Part shown: positions 9,169-18,033 of the stretch, one piece after another
How positions within the stretch are numbered: the stretch's first letter is position 1
How the letters are laid out: each line of letters opens with the position of its first letter
Source: Candidatus Binatia bacterium
GTDB lineage: Bacteria > Desulfobacterota > Binatia > UBA12015
Assembly: GCA_036563615.1 (NCBI GenBank)
Contig: DATCMB010000004.1
Location: 288,071-352,070 of the forward strand
DNA: 64,000 nt
Direction of reading: 5' to 3'
Program-made: the position numbers and the translations under genes
Notes under the pieces: generated by a model
What the model was told of the DNA's origin: nothing
Seen by the model: only the letters and a program-made list of their open reading frames with translations
Databases searched by the model: none

Positions 9169-12100
9169 ATGCGCGACGTCGTCCGCTGCGCGCGCTGCGC
9201 GGCACAGCTCATGCCCGCGTCCATCTACTGCCACGCCTGCGGCGCGCAGGTGCGCGACCAGGCCGGCGCGACGGTCGAGCCGCGCGAGAGCGCCGAGCGC
9301 AAGCCGATCACGGTGCTGTTCGTCGACGCCTTCGGCTCGCTCGGCCTCGCGACGCCGATCGACGCCGAGCGCTGGCTCGCCCTGGTCGACCGCTTCTTCT
9401 CGATCGTCTCGGCGACCGCGCGCCGCTTCGGCGGCACCGTCGACCGGCTCACCGGCGGCGGGATCAAGCTCCTGTTCGGCGCCCCGCTCGCGCACGAGAG
9501 CCACGCGCGTCAGGCGTGCCACGCGGCGCTGCAGCTCACGCGCGAGCTCGCCGAGTTCGGCCGCTCCTTCGCCACGACGGCGGGCGCGGACTTCTCGGTG
9601 CGCATGGGCATCAACTCCGGCGAGGTGGTGTTCGGCCGCGTCGGCGCGGATCGCGATCTCGACTTCACCTCGCAGGGTCACGTCGCCGCGCTCGCGGCGC
9701 GGCTCGAGGAGCTCGCGGCGCCGGGCAAGATTTACTTGACGGAGAGCACCGCGGCGCTCGTCGCCGGCTTCTTCGAGCTGCGCGAGGTCGGGACGCTGCC
9801 GATCCGCGGCACGTCGAGCGGCGTGCGCGTCTACGAGCTGCTGCGCGAGACCGAGAATCGCTCGCGCCTCGAGGTGCTCCGCGACCGGCTGAGCCCGTTC
9901 GTCGGACGCGAGCGCGAGCTCGCGGAGCTCGAGCGTGCGTTCCACGCGACGCGCCCGGAATCGCTGACGGTGATCGGGCTGGTCGGGGAGCCGGGCGTCG
10001 GCAAGAGCAGGCTGTGCGACGAGCTGATCGCGCGGCTCGGCGTCCGCGGCGCGCGCCTGCACCGCGTGCAGTGCTTCGAGCACGGACGCTCGATCCCCTT
10101 CCATGCCGCGCAGCCGTTCTTCCGCAGCCGCCTCGGCGTCGTCGACGACGAGCCGCCGGAAGCGAGCCGCGAGCGCCTCGAGCTGCGGCTGCGCGCGCTC
10201 GATCCCGCGCTCGGCTCGGCGCTGCCGTCGCTGCTCGAGGTGCTGGGCCTCGCCAAGGGCACGGCCCTCGATGGCTCCGACGGGCGCGGCCCGGTGCGCG
10301 ACTTGACGCAGACCGCGCGCAGGATCGTCGAGGCGGGCGGACCGGCGCCGTCGCTCGTCGTGATCGACGACGCGCAGTGGATGGACGCCGCGTCGGAAGC
10401 GATCTTGACCGCGTTCCTCGAGGAGCCGGCGCGCACGCCGACCATGCTCGTCGCCACCTACCGGCCCGGGCTGCGCCGGCCGTGGATGTCGCGGCCGGAG
10501 TTCCGCGAGCTGCCGATCGCGCCGCTCGCACCGGCGGCCGCGATCGAGCTCGCCGAGCGCTTGCTCGGCGACGACGCCTCGCTCGGCGCGCTCGCCCGCC
10601 GCGTCGCCGAGCGCGCCGGCGGCAACCCGTACTTCGTCGAGGAGATCGTGCGCGCGCTCGCCGAGCAGGGACGGCTCAGCGGCCGCCGCGGCGCGTACTC
10701 GGCGCCGCGCGGCGTGCTCGACCTCCCCGTCCCGCCCACGCTGCAGGCCGTGCTCGCGGCGCGCGTCGACCAGCTTCCGGAAGGCGACAAGGCCCTGCTG
10801 CAGACCGCGGCGGTGATCGGACCCGAGGTGTCGGTGCCGCTGCTGCGCGCCGTGAGCGGGCTCGACCCGGAGCAGCTCGCGGCGACGCTCGCGAGCCTCG
10901 AGGAGGGCGGCTTTCTGCGCGCCGCGTACGAGGCGGCGACGTACCGCTTCCACCATCCGCTGCTGCAGGAGACGGTCTACCGCTCGCTGCTCCGCGAGCG
11001 ACGCGCGCTGATCCACGGCGCCGTCGCGCGCGAGGCCGAGCGCCTGCGCCCGCCGGGCGTCAGCGGACAGCCGTCCGCCATCGCCTGGCACTACGAGCGC
11101 GCGGGCGAGCGTCGCGCGGCGGCGCGCTGGCATCGCGAAGCCGCGCACGCCGCGGCGCGCCGCGACCTCGCGACGTCGCTCGAGCACTGGCGGCGCGTGT
11201 ACGCCCTCACCGAGGACGACGCCGATCGCGACGCCGCCTCGCTGCGCCTCGCCGCGTGCGAGGCGATGCTGCGCCTCGGGCCGTACGGCAACCTCCAGCG
11301 CGACGAGGCGATCGCGCTGCTGGTCGAAGGACGCCGGCTAGCCGCGCAGCTCGAGGACACGCGCATGACGGCGCTGCTGATCAGCGCGCAGGGCCTGATC
11401 CTCGGCGCGGTGGGCGACGTCGCCGGCGCGATCGCCTTCAACCGCGACGCGTTCGAGCTCGCGATGAAGATCGGCGACGAGCGTCTCGCGGTGCTGTTCG
11501 CCGCGCGCCTCGCGCTCGCGTACCGGACGGCGGGCGAGCTCGGACGGGCGGCGGACATCACGTCGCGCATCCTCGACCGCGCCGACAGGCCGCGGCTCGC
11601 GCCGGGCTCACCCGAGAGCACGACGTGGCATCAGCTCGAGCTCGTGCGCGTCGCGACCAACCTCGATTGCGGCGAGCTCGCGCGCGGCACCGAGCAGCTC
11701 GACGCCCTGCTCGCGGCGCTGCGCGAGAACGGCGATCGCCTGACGCTCGTCTGGGCGCTCGCGGCGAACGCGATGGTCGTGCGCTTCGCGGGCGACACCT
11801 CGCCGAGGCGGGTGCATCTGGTCGAGGAGGGACTCGAGATCGCGCGCCTGCTCGGGCTGCCGGGCACGCAGGCGCGCGCGCTCACGAGCATGTGCTTGAC
11901 GCGCCTGTGCGAGCGCCGCTGGGCCGAGGCGCGCGACCTCGCGCGAGCCGCGGCGGAGTGCGTCGCCGGCGAGCCGCGCGCCGGCTACGTCGACATGAAC
12001 TGCCCGATGATGCTCGCCGAAGCGTTCCTCGGCCTCGGCGAGATCGACGCAGCGCTGGCGCAGGCGCGCGAGGCGGTCGTGCTGGCGCGCTCGGGCCCGG

Positions 12101-12414
12101 CGAAGCTCGGCCAGGTCGACGCCGCGCTCACGCTCGGAAGAGTGCTGCTCGAGGTCGGGGCGCCGGACACCGACGCGGAAGCGCGGGCCGTGCTGGAGTC
12201 CGGGCTCGCTCTCGCCCTCTCCTGCTCGCTGCGCTCGCGCGAGCCGCACCTGCGCGCGGCGCTCGCCGTCGTCGCGCGACGCACGGGCGACGAGGAGCAG
12301 GCGGCCGCGCTCGAGCGCGACGCCTTGCGCCTCTGGGAGGCGATGGGCGCGCACGGCTACGCCGTCCGCTTCGCCGCGGGCGGCCTGCGCGCGCTCACCG
12401 GAAGTGCGGGATGA
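9169..12414 (+). CDS. zinc-ribbon / degenerate cyclase-homology / AAA ATPase / TPR-like regulatory protein, copy 2
   Basis: A 1081-aa paralogue of the upstream gene with the same domain order: zinc ribbon CARC-x10-CHAC (7-24), cyclase homology domain (first metal Asp D53), P-loop GEPGVGKSRL, Walker B VVIDDAQWMD and helical repeats. The same catalytic losses are present (LTGG at the second metal site, GHVAA in place of GDTVN), so the inactive state predates the duplication or was selected in both. Similarity is highest in the cyclase domain and P-loop and lower in the helical half. It starts 5 bp after the stop of copy 1, so the two are probably co-transcribed and may form a heteromer. Its last 20 bp overlap the end of the converging monooxygenase gene. 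Confidence 0.85.
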   Translation: MRDVVRCARCAAQLMPASIYCHACGAQVRDQAGATVEPRESAERKPITVLFVDAFGSLGLATPIDAERWLALVDRFFSIVSATARRFGGTVDRLTGGGIKLLFGAPLAHESHARQACHAALQLTRELAEFGRSFATTAGADFSVRMGINSGEVVFGRVGADRDLDFTSQGHVAALAARLEELAAPGKIYLTESTAALVAGFFELREVGTLPIRGTSSGVRVYELLRETENRSRLEVLRDRLSPFVGRERELAELERAFHATRPESLTVIGLVGEPGVGKSRLCDELIARLGVRGARLHRVQCFEHGRSIPFHAAQPFFRSRLGVVDDEPPEASRERLELRLRALDPALGSALPSLLEVLGLAKGTALDGSDGRGPVRDLTQTARRIVEAGGPAPSLVVIDDAQWMDAASEAILTAFLEEPARTPTMLVATYRPGLRRPWMSRPEFRELPIAPLAPAAAIELAERLLGDDASLGALARRVAERAGGNPYFVEEIVRALAEQGRLSGRRGAYSAPRGVLDLPVPPTLQAVLAARVDQLPEGDKALLQTAAVIGPEVSVPLLRAVSGLDPEQLAATLASLEEGGFLRAAYEAATYRFHHPLLQETVYRSLLRERRALIHGAVAREAERLRPPGVSGQPSAIAWHYERAGERRAAARWHREAAHAAARRDLATSLEHWRRVYALTEDDADRDAASLRLAACEAMLRLGPYGNLQRDEAIALLVEGRRLAAQLEDTRMTALLISAQGLILGAVGDVAGAIAFNRDAFELAMKIGDERLAVLFAARLALAYRTAGELGRAADITSRILDRADRPRLAPGSPESTTWHQLELVRVATNLDCGELARGTEQLDALLAALRENGDRLTLVWALAANAMVVRFAGDTSPRRVHLVEEGLEIARLLGLPGTQARALTSMCLTRLCERRWAEARDLARAAAECVAGEPRAGYVDMNCPMMLAEAFLGLGEIDAALAQAREAVVLARSGPAKLGQVDAALTLGRVLLEVGAPDTDAEARAVLESGLALALSCSLRSREPHLRAALAVVARRTGDEEQAAALERDALRLWEAMGAHGYAVRFAAGGLRALTGSAG

Positions 12415-13522
12415 CCTCCTTCGCGAAGAGCTCGATCGAGCGCATCACCTTGTCGTGCGGGATGCGGTCCGCCTGCATCAGCGCGATGAAGTGGTCGAGC
12501 CCGGCGTCGCGGTAGCGCTCGACCTTGCGGATCACGTGGTCGACGTCGCCGACGATGACCATGTCCTCCTGGTCGAGGTCCTCGAAGGTGCACTCGCCCT
12601 TCTGCATCTTGACGATGATCGGGTACTCCTTGGCGATCAGGTCGCGGTAGGGCGTGCTCTTGATCTCGAGCTCGGCATACTCGCGCTGCATGCCGCGCCC
12701 CTGCGGGTCCGCGAAGCCGCCGAGCACGCGGAAGGCGTACAGCAGGTAGTTGATCGCCGCGTCGGGACCGCCGTTCGCGACCGCCTGCTCCTTGCTCTCG
12801 GCGACGTGCACGATCGTGAACGCGCCGACCTTGGCATTGACGAACTTGCCGACCGGCTTCGCCTGCTCGAGCGCCTTGCGGTACGCGCGCACGCGCTCGG
12901 CGAGCTGCGGGATGCGGACGAAGATCGTGAGCCCGAGGATGCCGATGCCGTTGCGTCCCGCGATCTCCCAGCCCTCGGGGCTCGTCGCCGCCATCCAGAT
13001 CGGCGGGTGCGGCTTCTGGATCGGCTTCGGGATGATGCTGCGTGGCGGCACGCTGACGAACTCGCCGCGGTGCTCGAAGACCTCCTCCGTCCACATCCGC
13101 GGGATCATTTCGAGCGCTTCCTGCCACATCGCGCGCGAGCGCTCGGTCTCGATCTCGAAGCCCGCCTGCTCGTACTGGCTCGAGCGTCCGGTGCCGAACT
13201 CGACGCGGCCGCCCGACAGGATGTCGAGCGCCGCGACCCGCTCCGCGACGCGGATCGGGTGGTTGAACTTGTGCGGCAGGAGCGTCACGCCGTGGCCGAG
13301 GCGGATGCGCTTCGTGCGCTGCGAGAGCGCGCCGAGGAAGACCTCCGGCGCCGAGCTGTGCGCGAACTCGGTCAGGAAGTGGTGCTCGACGAACCACACG
13401 GTGTCGAAGCCGAGGCGGTCGGCGAGCTCGATCTGCTCGATGGCCTCGTGGTAGCAGCGGTACTCGCTGCGCTCGTCGTGCGGCTTCGGCGTCTGCAGCT
13501 CGTAGAGCAGATCGAACTTCAT
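12395..13522 (-). CDS. LLM class flavin-dependent oxidoreductase (luciferase-like monooxygenase)
   Basis: A 375-aa TIM-barrel protein of the bacterial luciferase family, which uses FMN or F420. Visible family marks are the N-terminal barrel strand with DTVWFVEHHF, the long block RIRLGHGVTLLPHKFNHP, RVAERVAALDILSGGRVEFGTGR and PPIWMAATSPEG. Members oxidise or reduce varied small substrates (alkanesulfonates, aldehydes, terpenoids), so the substrate is open. Start ATG at 13522. The alpha/beta hydrolase lies 10 bp upstream on the same strand, probably co-transcribed. The 3' end overlaps the cyclase-like gene by 20 bp, which allows antisense interference between the two. Confidence 0.9.
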   Translation of the reverse strand: MKFDLLYELQTPKPHDERSEYRCYHEAIEQIELADRLGFDTVWFVEHHFLTEFAHSSAPEVFLGALSQRTKRIRLGHGVTLLPHKFNHPIRVAERVAALDILSGGRVEFGTGRSSQYEQAGFEIETERSRAMWQEALEMIPRMWTEEVFEHRGEFVSVPPRSIIPKPIQKPHPPIWMAATSPEGWEIAGRNGIGILGLTIFVRIPQLAERVRAYRKALEQAKPVGKFVNAKVGAFTIVHVAESKEQAVANGGPDAAINYLLYAFRVLGGFADPQGRGMQREYAELEIKSTPYRDLIAKEYPIIVKMQKGECTFEDLDQEDMVIVGDVDHVIRKVERYRDAGLDHFIALMQADRIPHDKVMRSIELFAKEVIPHFR

Positions 13523-13532
13523 CGCCGCGCGC

Positions 13533-14600
13533 TCACTCGAGCGCCCGCGCGCGGATGCCGCGAGAAGCGAGCGCGCCCTCGAGCTCGCGCTCGAGCAGCG
13601 CTTGCGCAGCCGGCTCGCGCTTGAGCGTCGCGTCGAACTGCGCGAGCCCGAGCCCGCGGACGAACGCGTAGGCCTGCTCCGGCGCGCACAGCTCGCTGAT
13701 CGGCGCGATCTCCGCCGCGAGGCGCGCGAACTCGCCCGGCGGCGGCATCATGCGGAACATCTCGTGCACCTCCTCGATGCGGTCGCAGAAGTGCAGATGG
13801 TCGGCGTTCTCGAGGACGACCATGCGCTTCGGTCCCGAGGTGCGCTTCAGGATGTCGCGCATGCTGGAGAGCGGCAGCAGCGAGTCGCGGTCCGCGACCA
13901 GGAACAGCGCCGGCACCTCGCGTCCCCAGTCGAGCTCGAGCGTCGGCCCGAGGATCTCGCCGCCGAGCGAGCCGGCGCCGCCCCCGGGCGCCAGCGCGAG
14001 CACGGAGGCGACGCGCGGGTTGCGCGCCGTCACGGTGAGCGCGGTCCAGCCGCCGAAGCTGTGTCCGGTGACGCCGAGGCGCGCGTCGTCGACGTCGAGC
14101 GCCAGGTCGCGGCACGCGCGCAGCGACTCCGCGATCGCGAAGTCGACGTCGAGCGGGCGCGCGGCGACGAACTCGTGCACGCCCTCGAGCGCGTCGCGCT
14201 GCGTGCCCGCGCTCTGCGCCGCGAGCGCCGCCTGCAGCACGTCGAGCGCGGTGTTGCCGGTGTGGTCCACCGCCGCGACGACGTAGCCGTGGCTCGCGAG
14301 GTGCGTGCAGAGAAAAGTTGATTGACGCCGATGGCCGCCGAAGCCGTGCGAGAACGCGACCAGCGGATACTCGCCCGGCTCTGCCTCGGCGTCGCGCACC
14401 GCGTCCTGGTGCACCGGCGGCAGGCCGGGCATCAGCTCGTAGGTGTCGCGCGTGCCGGGCGCCGTGTCCCGACCGGCGTGGCGCTGGTGCGCCGGATACC
14501 AGAGCTCGATCGGCAGCCGCCGTCCGCGTGATGCGTCGAGCGCGTCGAGCGTGCGCACGCCGACCGGCCTGGGGCCCCGCGTGAAGGGATCGTAGGCCAT
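13533..14600 (-). CDS. alpha/beta hydrolase (PAF-acetylhydrolase/dienelactone-hydrolase-like)
   Basis: A 355-aa serine hydrolase. The nucleophile elbow is GVTGHSFGGWTAL (GxSxG), the oxyanion region is ALVAFSHGFGGHRRQ near residue 90, and a late His lies in LENADHLHFCD. The fold and the N-terminal phrase RGPRPVGVRTLDALDASRGRRLP resemble platelet-activating-factor acetylhydrolase-like esterases of bacteria. No signal peptide is evident, so it is probably cytoplasmic. It is first of a two-gene minus-strand unit with the luciferase-like monooxygenase. An ester or lactone product of the monooxygenase would be a natural substrate, but that is inference from position. Confidence 0.85.
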   Translation of the reverse strand: MAYDPFTRGPRPVGVRTLDALDASRGRRLPIELWYPAHQRHAGRDTAPGTRDTYELMPGLPPVHQDAVRDAEAEPGEYPLVAFSHGFGGHRRQSTFLCTHLASHGYVVAAVDHTGNTALDVLQAALAAQSAGTQRDALEGVHEFVAARPLDVDFAIAESLRACRDLALDVDDARLGVTGHSFGGWTALTVTARNPRVASVLALAPGGGAGSLGGEILGPTLELDWGREVPALFLVADRDSLLPLSSMRDILKRTSGPKRMVVLENADHLHFCDRIEEVHEMFRMMPPPGEFARLAAEIAPISELCAPEQAYAFVRGLGLAQFDATLKREPAAQALLERELEGALASRGIRARALE

Positions 14601-14691
14601 GGCCGCGGACTCAAGCGCGGTCCGCGGCTGGAAGCAAGCACCCGGCAGCGAGGCGCTTCCGCGCGTCCGCGGATCGGCCTAGAGAGGACGC

Positions 14692-15525
14692 ATGAGCAGA
14701 AAGGTCGCCCTGGTCACCGGCGCGAGCCGCGGCATCGGCCGCGCCTGCGCGATCGAGCTCGCGCGCCGCGGCTTCGACGTCGCCGTCGCCGCGCGCACCG
14801 TCCGCCCCGGCGAGTTCCACGAGTACTCGTCGACCCTCAAGAAGAAGGCGACCAAGCCGCTGCCCGGGAGCCTCGAGGAGACCGCAGCCGAGGTTCGCGC
14901 GCTCGGCGTCGACGCGCTGCCGGTGAAGCTCGACCTGTCGGTGCGCGAAGACTGGCCCGCCGCGATCGAGCGCACGATGGAGCGCTTCGGCCGCATCGAC
15001 GTGCTGGTCAACAACGGCCGCTACATCGGCCCGGGTCACATGGACCCGTTCGAGGACACGCCGCTCGAGCTCATCGAGCAGATGTTCGTCTGCAACGTGT
15101 TCGCGCCGCTGCAGCTCATCAAGCTCTGCCTGCCGATCATGCGCCGTCAGGGCGGCGGCGTGGTGATCAACGTCACCTCGTCGGCGGGCGATCGCGAGAC
15201 CTCGGCGCCGATCGGCCAGGGCGGCTGGGGGCTCGGCTACTCGATCACCAAGGCCGCCTTCAACCGCAGCGTCGCAGGGCTCGCGAAGGAGCTGCGCAAG
15301 GACAACATCGCGGTGATCGGCCTCATGCCGGGCTTCGTCGCGACCGAGCGCATGGCGATCGAGCTCGGCGACTTCGGCTTCGACGCCTCGAAGGGTCTGC
15401 CGGTCGAGAACCCCGGCCGCGTCTGCGCCATGCTCGCGACCGCGCGCGACCCGATGGTCTTCTCCGGCCGCGACATCCACGGCCCGACCTTCTACGAGGA
15501 GCACGCCCAGGTCCGCTTCGACTGA
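14692..15525 (+). CDS. SDR family oxidoreductase
   Basis: A 277-aa short-chain dehydrogenase with TGASRGIG at the cofactor site, the middle motif VLVNNGRYIG (an unusual NNGR instead of NNAG), catalytic Ser in VTSSAGD and GYSITKAAFN (YxxxK). An insert at about residues 35-55, rich in Lys, precedes the second Rossmann strand, a feature of larger SDRs acting on bulky acyl or steroid-like substrates. The ATG at 14692 has AGAGAGG upstream. It heads a plus-strand run through the ECF sigma factor, but 117 bp with a possible ECF-type promoter separate it from the next gene. Confidence 0.88.
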   Translation: MSRKVALVTGASRGIGRACAIELARRGFDVAVAARTVRPGEFHEYSSTLKKKATKPLPGSLEETAAEVRALGVDALPVKLDLSVREDWPAAIERTMERFGRIDVLVNNGRYIGPGHMDPFEDTPLELIEQMFVCNVFAPLQLIKLCLPIMRRQGGGVVINVTSSAGDRETSAPIGQGGWGLGYSITKAAFNRSVAGLAKELRKDNIAVIGLMPGFVATERMAIELGDFGFDASKGLPVENPGRVCAMLATARDPMVFSGRDIHGPTFYEEHAQVRFD

Positions 15526-15542
15526 AGAATCGTCACCCGTCC

Positions 15543-15569
15543 GTAACCTCCGCAGCCGCTCGAACGTGG
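15543..15569 (+). promoter_or_regulatory. possible ECF-sigma-type promoter before the FAD oxidoreductase/sigma factor pair
   Basis: GTAACC (15543-15548), then 16 bp, then CGTGG (15565-15569). The AAC core with a CGT-type -10 at 16-bp spacing is the general pattern of ECF promoters. It lies 73 bp before the ATG at 15643. The published ECF41 consensus has a TGTCACA-like -35, so the match to that specific group is poor. Confidence 0.3.
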
Positions 15570-15642
15570 TGCGAGCAGAACGACGCGAAAACGACGCGAC
15601 ACGGTCGCCGCTCGCGGGCAACCGGCGTCGACGGAGGACGTC

Positions 15643-16962
15643 ATGCGAGATCACGATTCGACGGACGTGGTGGTGGTCGGTGGCGGGCTCGCGGGGCTCG
15701 CCGCGGCGGCGCTCACCGCGCGGCTCGGTCGCCGCGTCCGCCTGCTCGAGAAGGCCGGCGAGCTCGGCGGCCGCGCGACCACGCAGACCAAGGACGGCTA
15801 CGCGTTCAACATCGGGCCGCACGCGCTCTACCGGAAGGGCGGCGGCATGCGGACGCTCGAGCTGCTCGGCATCGGCCCCGAGGGCTCGGTGCCGCTCGGC
15901 TCCGGCGCCTGGGCGGTGCGCGGCGGCGCGAAGCACGCGCTGCCCGGCGGCTTCTTCTCGCTGCTGACGACGGGGCTCTTCGGCCTCGCCGGCAAGATCG
16001 AGCTCGCGCGCCTTCTCGGGCGCGTGCAGTCGATCGACCCCGAGCCGCTGCAGGGCTTGACGGTCGCCGAGGGGCTCGAGCGCCTCGCGCAGCGCCCCGA
16101 GGTGCGCGAGCTGATCGCCGCGATGTTCCGCCTCACGAGCTACGGCAACGCGCCCCGGCTGCAGAGCGCCGGCGCGTCGCTCGAGCAGCTACAGCTCGCG
16201 CTCTCCGGTAACGTGCTCTACCTGCACGGCGGCTGGCAGCAGATGGTCGACGAGCTGCGCAAGGTGGCGCTCGCTAGCGGCGTCGAGATCGAGAGCGGCG
16301 CGCGGGTCGACGCGGTCGAGACCGCGTCGGTCGCGGGCGCGACGCACGTGGTGCGCGTCGCGGACGGGCGCTCGATCGCGTGCGCGGCGGTGATCCTGGC
16401 GCTCGCGCCGGGCGACGCGGCGGCGCTGCTCGACGGCACTGCGCGCGCGACGGTCGCGCGCTGGGCCGCGGACGCGGTGCCGATCGAGGCGGCGTGCCTC
16501 GACCTCGCGCTCGCGCGCCTGCCCGAGCCGCGCTCGACCTTCGCGCTCGGCATCGATCGGCCGCTCTACCTGTCGGTGCACTCCGCGGTCGCGCGCCTCG
16601 CGCCGCAGGGCGGCGCGCTCGTGCACGTCGCCAAGTACCTCGACCCCGACGAGCCCGCCGACGCGACGCGCGACCAGCGCGAGCTCGAGCAGCTCATGGA
16701 CCTCGTGCAGCCGGGCTGGCGCGCGCACGTCGTGCACCGGCGCTTCCTGCCGCACGTCGTGGTGTCGAACGCGGTGGTGCGCGCCGCGCACCGTGGGCTC
16801 GCCGGTCGGCCGGGCCCTGACGTGCCGGGTGTTCCTGGCCTCTACGTCGCGGGCGACTGGGTTGGTCGCGAGGGCATGCTCGCGGACGCGAGCCTGTCGA
16901 GCGCACGGCGCGCGGCCGAGCACTGCGTGCGCGCCGTGCCGGCGCTCGCGGTGGCTGCGTGA
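15643..16962 (+). CDS. NAD(P)/FAD-dependent oxidoreductase (phytoene-desaturase/amine-oxidase-like)
   Basis: A 439-aa flavoprotein with the dinucleotide-binding motif VVVVGGGLAGLAAA at residue 7 onward, the acidic end of strand 2 (LLEKAGELGGRAT) and the second FAD motif near the C-terminus (PGVPGLYVAGDWVGREGMLADAS). The layout is that of the phytoene desaturase/protoporphyrinogen oxidase/amine oxidase superfamily. No gene for carotenoid assembly is next to it, so the substrate is not known. The ATG at 15643 follows GGAGGA. Its stop overlaps the sigma factor start by four bases (GTGA), so sigma factor level is tied to translation of this enzyme. Confidence 0.88.
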   Translation: MRDHDSTDVVVVGGGLAGLAAAALTARLGRRVRLLEKAGELGGRATTQTKDGYAFNIGPHALYRKGGGMRTLELLGIGPEGSVPLGSGAWAVRGGAKHALPGGFFSLLTTGLFGLAGKIELARLLGRVQSIDPEPLQGLTVAEGLERLAQRPEVRELIAAMFRLTSYGNAPRLQSAGASLEQLQLALSGNVLYLHGGWQQMVDELRKVALASGVEIESGARVDAVETASVAGATHVVRVADGRSIACAAVILALAPGDAAALLDGTARATVARWAADAVPIEAACLDLALARLPEPRSTFALGIDRPLYLSVHSAVARLAPQGGALVHVAKYLDPDEPADATRDQRELEQLMDLVQPGWRAHVVHRRFLPHVVVSNAVVRAAHRGLAGRPGPDVPGVPGLYVAGDWVGREGMLADASLSSARRAAEHCVRAVPALAVAA

Positions 16963-17999
16963 GCCGCGAGGGCGCAGCTTCCGGCGCGTCCGCGCGCCGC
17001 GCGGTCAGCGACGCCGAGCGCGACGCGCTCGCGACGCAGTTCCGCGAGCACCAGCGCTTCCTGTGGGGCCTCTGCTACCGCCTCACCGGCAGCGCCGCGG
17101 ACGCGGACGACGTCGTGCAGGCGACGTTCGTCCGCGCGCTCGAGCACCCGCCGGAGCGCACCGACGAGCCGTGGCGCCCGTGGCTCACGCGGGTCGCGCT
17201 GAACCTCGGCAAGGATCTGCTGCGCCGGCGCAAGCGGCGCGGCTACGTCGGACCGTGGCTGCCTTCGCCGCTCGAGATCGACGAGCAGGCGATCGCCTCC
17301 TTCGAGCCCGAGCTCGCGTCGGGCACCACCACCGAGGGACGCTACGACATGCTCGAGAGCGTCTCGATGGCGTTCCTGCTCGCGCTCGAGGCGCTGACGC
17401 CCAAGCAGCGCGCCGTCCTGCTGCTGCGCGACGTCTTCGACTACACGGTCGCGGAGACGGCGGACGCGCTCGGCGTCTCCGAGGCCGACGTCAAGACCAC
17501 GCACCACCGCGCACGCCGCGCGATGGAGAGCTACGACCGCCAGCGCTGCCGGCCGACGCGCGAGGTGCAGGAGAAGACGCGCGACGCCGTCACGCGCTTG
17601 CTGGCCGCGCTCACCACCGGCGACACCGAAGCGGCGGAGCGGGTTCTCGCGCCGTCCGTGGTCGCGCTCACCGACGGCGGCGGCGAGTACCTCGCAGCGC
17701 GCCAGCCGGTGATCGGCCGCGACCGCGTGCTCCGGTTCTTCGTCAGCATCCTGCGCAAGCGTCCGGGCGTCCTCACCTCGCGCGCGACGGTGATCAACGG
17801 GCTGCCCGCGCTGGTCAGCGAGTACAGCGAGGACGCGCCGCGCCTCGCGCCGCGGCAGGTCACCTGCTTCACGATCGACGCCGAGGGCCGCATCGACCGC
17901 ATCTTCTCGGTGCTCGCCTCGACGAAGCTCACCGCGATCCGCTTCGGCGACGCCGGATCCGAGGCGAGCAGCGCGCGAGACGCGACGCCGCCAGCTTGA
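16959..17999 (+). CDS. ECF sigma factor with C-terminal SnoaL-like domain (ECF41-like)
   Basis: A 346-aa sigma factor. Region 2 is visible as RFLWGLCYRLTGSAADADDVVQATFVRAL and region 4 as LTPKQRAVLLLRDVFDYTVAETA with helix-turn-helix ALGVSEADVKTTHHRAR. About 120 residues follow with a SnoaL/NTF2-like fold instead of a partner anti-sigma. The ECF41 marks are present in part: linker WLPSPL (WLPEP in the group) and DGGGEY (DGGGK), while the C-terminal NPDKL motif is replaced by ASTKL. ECF41 factors are controlled by their own C-terminal domain and usually regulate an adjacent oxidoreductase, carboxymuconolactone decarboxylase or epimerase. Here it is coupled by a GTGA overlap to a flavoprotein and followed by an SDR. 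Confidence 0.88.
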   Translation: MSREGAASGASARRAVSDAERDALATQFREHQRFLWGLCYRLTGSAADADDVVQATFVRALEHPPERTDEPWRPWLTRVALNLGKDLLRRRKRRGYVGPWLPSPLEIDEQAIASFEPELASGTTTEGRYDMLESVSMAFLLALEALTPKQRAVLLLRDVFDYTVAETADALGVSEADVKTTHHRARRAMESYDRQRCRPTREVQEKTRDAVTRLLAALTTGDTEAAERVLAPSVVALTDGGGEYLAARQPVIGRDRVLRFFVSILRKRPGVLTSRATVINGLPALVSEYSEDAPRLAPRQVTCFTIDAEGRIDRIFSVLASTKLTAIRFGDAGSEASSARDATPPA

Positions 18000-18033
18000 C
18001 CACCCGGCCGGGCCGGGCCACGGTGCGACCGCC

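Noticed and set aside
4223..9205. Very long open frame on the minus strand opposite the CoA ligase and first cyclase-like gene
   Set aside because: Its translation is Arg/Ala/Gly-rich without any family motif, as expected for frames opposite genes in high-G+C DNA; the genes on both strands beneath it have clear motifs.
5903..12414. Calling the tandem proteins adenylate cyclases
   Set aside because: Second metal Asp, adenine-selecting Asp and transition-state Asn are all missing in both copies.
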